From: Limnohabitans sp.
Lineage (GTDB): Bacteria > Pseudomonadota > Gammaproteobacteria > Burkholderiales > Burkholderiaceae_C
Length of the DNA: 8,266 nucleotides
Reading direction: 5' to 3'
NCBI GenBank assembly: GCA_021731425.1
Contig: JAKFXJ010000384.1
Coordinates: 1 to 8,266 of the forward strand
Shown in pieces: positions 5,752 to 8,266 of the stretch. Position 1 is the first letter of the stretch. Every line of letters begins with the position of its first letter. The notes below the pieces were generated by a model. The model had not been told where the DNA came from and ran no database searches. It was given only the letters and a program-made list of their open reading frames with translations. A program made the position numbers and the translations under genes.

Positions 5752-8025
5752 TCAGGCCTTCACGCAATCCGCAAAGTACCGTTTCTTGCCATCGTCGTCT
5801 TTGATCTCGACCAGACCATGGATGTCGGTTTCGAAGCCCGGGCAATTCTCGTTGAACTCGCGGGCGAACTTGAGGTAATCGACGATCTTCTTGTTGAAAA
5901 CCTCGCCAGGGATCAAGAGCGGAATGCCGGGTGGGTACGGCGTGACCAAACCCACGGTGATGCGGCCTTCCAGGTGGTCAATTTCCACCCTCTCGGTCTT
6001 GCGGTGCGCAATGTGGGCGTACGCGTCTGACGGGCGCATGGCTGGGGCCAAGTCCGACAGATACATGTCGGTGGTCAGGCGTGCGATGTCGTATTTGGCA
6101 TACATCTCGTGCACATGCTGGCACAGATCGCGCAAGCCCATGCGTTCATAGCGCGGGTGCTTTTGGCAGAACTCCGGCATGATTTTCCACATCGGCTGGT
6201 TCTTGGCATACTCGTCCTTGAACTGCTGCAAAGCCGTGAGCAAACTGTTCCAGCGGCCTTTGGTGATGCCGATGGTGAACATGATGAAGAAGCTGTAGAG
6301 GCCCGTCTTTTCCACCACCACGCCGTGCTCCGTGAGGAACTTGCTGACAATCGAAGCTGGGATACCGGTCTTGTCAAACTTACCATCCAAATCGAGGCCC
6401 GGCGTGACGATGGTCGACTTGATGGGATCCAGCATGTTGAAGCCGTCCGCCAACTGCTGACCGAAACCGTGCCACTTGCTCGCTTTTTTGCGCGGGTCAT
6501 TGCGCAAAATCCAGTCGTCAGCACGACCAATGCCTTCTTCCGCATACTTTTCGGGTCCCCAAACTTTGAACCACCAGTCTTTGCCGTACTCGGCATCGAT
6601 CTTGCGCATCGCGCGGCGGAAATCCAAGGCCTCTGCAATGCTCTCTTCCACCAAAGCGGTGCCGCCGGGCGGCTCCATCATGGCGGCGGCAACATCGCAG
6701 CTGGCAATGATGCTGTACTGCGGACTGGTAGAGGTGTGCATCAGGTACGCCTCGTTGAACAGAGGGCGATCGAGCTTCGTGTTTTGCGCGTCCTGCACCA
6801 GCACGTGGCTGGCCTGGCTGATGCCTGCGAGCAGCTTGTGGATGGACTGTGTGGCGTAGACCATCGACTCTTTGGGACGTGCACGCTTTTTGCCCATCGC
6901 ATGGTACGGGCCATAAAACGGGTGGAAAGCCGCGTGGGGCAACCAAGCCTCATCGAAGTGCAGGTTGTCCACGTAACCGTCAAGCATGCTCTTGATGGTT
7001 TCTGTGTTGTAGAGCACGCCGTCGTAGGTCGACTGGGTGAGCGTCATCACACGGGGCTTGACCTTTTTCGGGTCCACACCTTTGAGCAATGGGTTGGCCT
7101 TGATCTTGGCCATGATGGCCGCAGGCTCAAACTCGCTTTTGGGAATGGGGCCGATGATGCCGAAGTGGTTGCGTGTGGGCTTCATGAACACGGGCACAGC
7201 GCCGGTCATGATGATCGCGTGCAAGATCGACTTGTGACAGTTGCGGTCCACCACCACCACGTCGCCCGGGGCCACGGTGTGGTGCCAAACGATCTTGTTG
7301 GAGGTGCTGGTTCCGTTGGTCACAAAGAAGCAATGGTCGGCATTGAAAATTCGGGCCGCATTGCGCTCACTCTCGCCAATGGCGCCGTTGTGGTCCAGCA
7401 GCTGGCCTAACTCTTCCACCGCGTTGCACACGTCGGCACGCAGCATGTTCTCACCATAAAACTGGTGGTACATCTGGCCCACGGGACTCTTCAAGAACGC
7501 CACACCACCGGAGTGGCCAGGGCAGTGCCACGAATACGAGCCGTCTTCGGCGTAATCAAGCAGAGCTTTGAAGAAAGGGGGTTGTACGCCTTCAAGATAA
7601 CTCTTGGCCTCACGGATGATGTGCCGCGCCACAAACTCGGGCGTGTCTTCAAACATGTGGATGAAGCCGTGCAACTCGCGCAGGATGTCGTTGGGCAAAT
7701 GGCGCGAGGTTTTGGTTTCGCCGTAGATGTAAATCGGCACGTCGGCATTCTTGCGGCGCACTTCGTCAATGAAGGCACGCAAGTTGATCACGGCAGGGTC
7801 CAGGTCTGGCCCGGGTGAAAACTCTTCGTCGTCGATCGACAAAATGAAAGCACTGGCACGGCTTTGCTGCTGCGCGAACTGCGACAGATCGCCGTAACTG
7901 GTCACCCCCAAAACCTCGAATCCCTCGGCAATGATGGCGTCAGCCAAAGCGCGGATACCCAGGCCCGAAGTATTTTCGGAGCGGTAATCTTCGTCAATGA
8001 TGACGATGGGAAAGCGAAATTTCAT
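5752..8025 (-). CDS. PLP-dependent Orn/Lys/Arg decarboxylase, AdiA-like (probable arginine decarboxylase)
   Basis: Cytoplasmic fold-type-I decarboxylase that removes the alpha-carboxyl group of a basic amino acid, giving agmatine, cadaverine or putrescine. Such enzymes serve acid resistance or polyamine supply. The N-terminal ~130 residues form the response-regulator-like wing domain (PIVIIDEDYRSE near the start). The PLP core follows: WHCPGHSGG (166-174), GESERNAARIF (217-227), FVTNGTSTSNK (234-244), VVVDRNCHKS with His264, and HFDEAW with Asp358. The PLP-binding Lys397 is in QSIHKLLAG. The C-terminal domain carries MLDPIKSTIVTPG (531-543) and TPYPPGIPLLIPGE (695-708) and ends in CVKA, as E. 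coli AdiA does. The 757 residues match AdiA (about 756) better than LdcI or SpeC (711-715), so arginine is my first guess, but lysine or ornithine cannot be excluded. Ile replaces the Thr usual before the His-Lys pair. No antiporter gene flanks it. The start has no Shine-Dalgarno, but no other start fits the wing domain. Confidence 0.93.
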   Translation of the reverse strand: MKFRFPIVIIDEDYRSENTSGLGIRALADAIIAEGFEVLGVTSYGDLSQFAQQQSRASAFILSIDDEEFSPGPDLDPAVINLRAFIDEVRRKNADVPIYIYGETKTSRHLPNDILRELHGFIHMFEDTPEFVARHIIREAKSYLEGVQPPFFKALLDYAEDGSYSWHCPGHSGGVAFLKSPVGQMYHQFYGENMLRADVCNAVEELGQLLDHNGAIGESERNAARIFNADHCFFVTNGTSTSNKIVWHHTVAPGDVVVVDRNCHKSILHAIIMTGAVPVFMKPTRNHFGIIGPIPKSEFEPAAIMAKIKANPLLKGVDPKKVKPRVMTLTQSTYDGVLYNTETIKSMLDGYVDNLHFDEAWLPHAAFHPFYGPYHAMGKKRARPKESMVYATQSIHKLLAGISQASHVLVQDAQNTKLDRPLFNEAYLMHTSTSPQYSIIASCDVAAAMMEPPGGTALVEESIAEALDFRRAMRKIDAEYGKDWWFKVWGPEKYAEEGIGRADDWILRNDPRKKASKWHGFGQQLADGFNMLDPIKSTIVTPGLDLDGKFDKTGIPASIVSKFLTEHGVVVEKTGLYSFFIMFTIGITKGRWNSLLTALQQFKDEYAKNQPMWKIMPEFCQKHPRYERMGLRDLCQHVHEMYAKYDIARLTTDMYLSDLAPAMRPSDAYAHIAHRKTERVEIDHLEGRITVGLVTPYPPGIPLLIPGEVFNKKIVDYLKFAREFNENCPGFETDIHGLVEIKDDDGKKRYFADCVKA

Positions 8026-8063
8026 GGGCTGTAGGGGCTGTGCGCCAAAGAAAGGTCAAAGGG

Positions 8064-8092
8064 ATTTAAACAGTGGCGAAGTTTAAGGACAA
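8064..8092 (-). promoter_or_regulatory. Candidate sigma70 promoter of the decarboxylase gene
   Basis: Read on the minus strand, a -35 box TTGTCC (8087-8092, four of six to consensus) is separated by 17 nt from a -10 box TTAAAT (8064-8069, four of six). A TG one base before the -10 gives an extended -10. Transcription would start near 8057, leaving a leader of about 32 nt before the ATG at 8025. Confidence 0.5.
8066..8086. promoter_or_regulatory. Dyad over the decarboxylase promoter, possible operator
   Basis: TTAAAC (8066-8071) and GTTTAA (8081-8086) form a perfect 6-bp inverted repeat with a 9-nt spacer. It covers the -10 box and fills the -35/-10 spacer of the candidate promoter, where a repressor would block RNA polymerase. 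The arms are short and AT-rich, so chance is a real alternative. Confidence 0.3.
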
Positions 8093-8125
8093 AAAGGCTC
8101 CGCTGAGCGACACAGATCACAAATT

Positions 8126-8193
8126 GGCAAAAAACCTGCCGCGCATCAGACGCAGTCATCGCACAAGAAATGCGACAAGTCGGCAAAAACCTG
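8126..8193. repeat. Short direct repeat upstream of the tRNA gene
   Basis: GGCAAAAAACCTG (8126-8138) recurs 56 bp later as GGCAAAAACCTG (8182-8193) with one A fewer. The second copy continues into a dyad AAAAAC-CT-GTTTTT (8185-8198) over the expected -35 region of the tRNA promoter. A small inverted repeat TCGCA/TGCGA (8159-8163, 8171-8175) lies between the copies. The function is unknown. Confidence 0.35.
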
Positions 8194-8202
8194 TTTTTCC
8201 AC

Positions 8203-8211
8203 TGCTACAAT
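8203..8211 (+). promoter_or_regulatory. Extended -10 promoter element of the tRNA-Ser gene
   Basis: TGCTACAAT (TG at 8203-8204, hexamer TACAAT at 8206-8211, five of six to TATAAT) lies 10 bp before the tRNA 5' end. Transcription would begin near 8217-8219, almost at the mature end. The -35 region (around 8183-8188) is A-rich and poor, so the extended -10 may carry the recognition. Confidence 0.6.
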
Positions 8212-8221
8212 CTAAGGCTTC

Positions 8222-8266
8222 GGAGCGGTGGATGAGTGGTTTAAGTCGCACGCCTGGAAAGCGTGT
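8222..8266 (+). tRNA. tRNA-Ser (anticodon GGA), 5' part, cut by window edge
   Basis: The visible 45 nt begin with the 5' acceptor strand GGAGCGG (8222-8228). The D arm follows (GAT 8231-8233 pairing with GTC 8245-8247 around AGTGG). The anticodon arm is complete: CACGC (8249-8253), loop CTGGAAA, GCGTG (8261-8265). The anticodon GGA at 8256-8258 reads serine codons UCC and UCU. The pattern GAGTGGTTTAAG and CGCCTGGAAAGCGTG is typical of bacterial tRNA-Ser. The long variable arm, T arm and 3' end lie beyond the window, so completeness cannot be judged. Confidence 0.93.

Noticed and set aside
5614..6030. 138-codon plus-strand open frame starting before the terminator
   Set aside because: It reads through the terminator hairpin and then antisense to the decarboxylase C-terminus. 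No ribosome site or domain is visible.
6109..7410. 433-codon open frame on the plus strand opposite the decarboxylase
   Set aside because: Antisense shadow of a gene whose catalytic motifs are intact. The translated frame shows no family features.
8222..8266. tRNA-Ser as an integration site for a mobile element
   Set aside because: tRNA-Ser genes are common integration targets, but the 3' end is outside the window and no integrase or repeated tRNA fragment is seen here.
1..8266. Defence system, CRISPR array, insertion sequence, phage or toxin-antitoxin genes
   Set aside because: I looked on both strands. All coding space is taken by recognisable housekeeping genes, and there are no regularly spaced repeats, transposase motifs or small gene pairs.

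Overview
The window looks like ordinary chromosomal DNA from a betaproteobacterium, probably a Comamonadaceae member of the Burkholderiales. That guess rests on the GC-rich coding style, the protein flavour and my memory of similar gene neighbourhoods. It cannot be proven from the sequence alone.

Layout: (1) Positions 1-4532, minus strand, hold a tightly packed transporter operon read right to left: yejA (periplasmic binding protein), yejB and yejE (membrane permeases) and the first 187 codons of a YejF-like ATPase that runs off the left edge. The junctions are a 3-nt gap and two 4-nt ATGA overlaps, so this is one transcript with coupled translation. Together the proteins form a YejABEF-type peptide importer, the family known in E. 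coli for microcin C uptake. (2) fabI (4570-5385, plus strand) is transcribed divergently from yejA with only about 37-49 bp between the start codons. It encodes the NADH-dependent enoyl-ACP reductase of fatty acid synthesis. (3) Positions 5386-5751 are a noncoding convergent gap. It holds a long imperfect inverted repeat and then a strong symmetric hairpin that can terminate transcription from both sides. (4) Positions 5752-8025, minus strand, encode a 757-residue fold-type-I PLP-dependent Orn/Lys/Arg decarboxylase, closest by eye to the arginine decarboxylase AdiA. (5) Positions 8026-8221 are a divergent promoter region, followed by the 5' part of a tRNA-Ser(GGA) gene that runs off the right edge.

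The functional units (peptide import, fatty acid synthesis, amino acid decarboxylation, a tRNA) are not obviously linked in one pathway; the layout reads as adjacent housekeeping genes. I found no mobile element, CRISPR array, phage gene, toxin module or unfamiliar protein. I do not believe the window holds an undescribed system. The points most worth a second look are the strand-asymmetric inverted repeat after fabI, the compact yejA/fabI divergent start region, and the decarboxylase leader, which lacks a Shine-Dalgarno and carries a dyad over its promoter.
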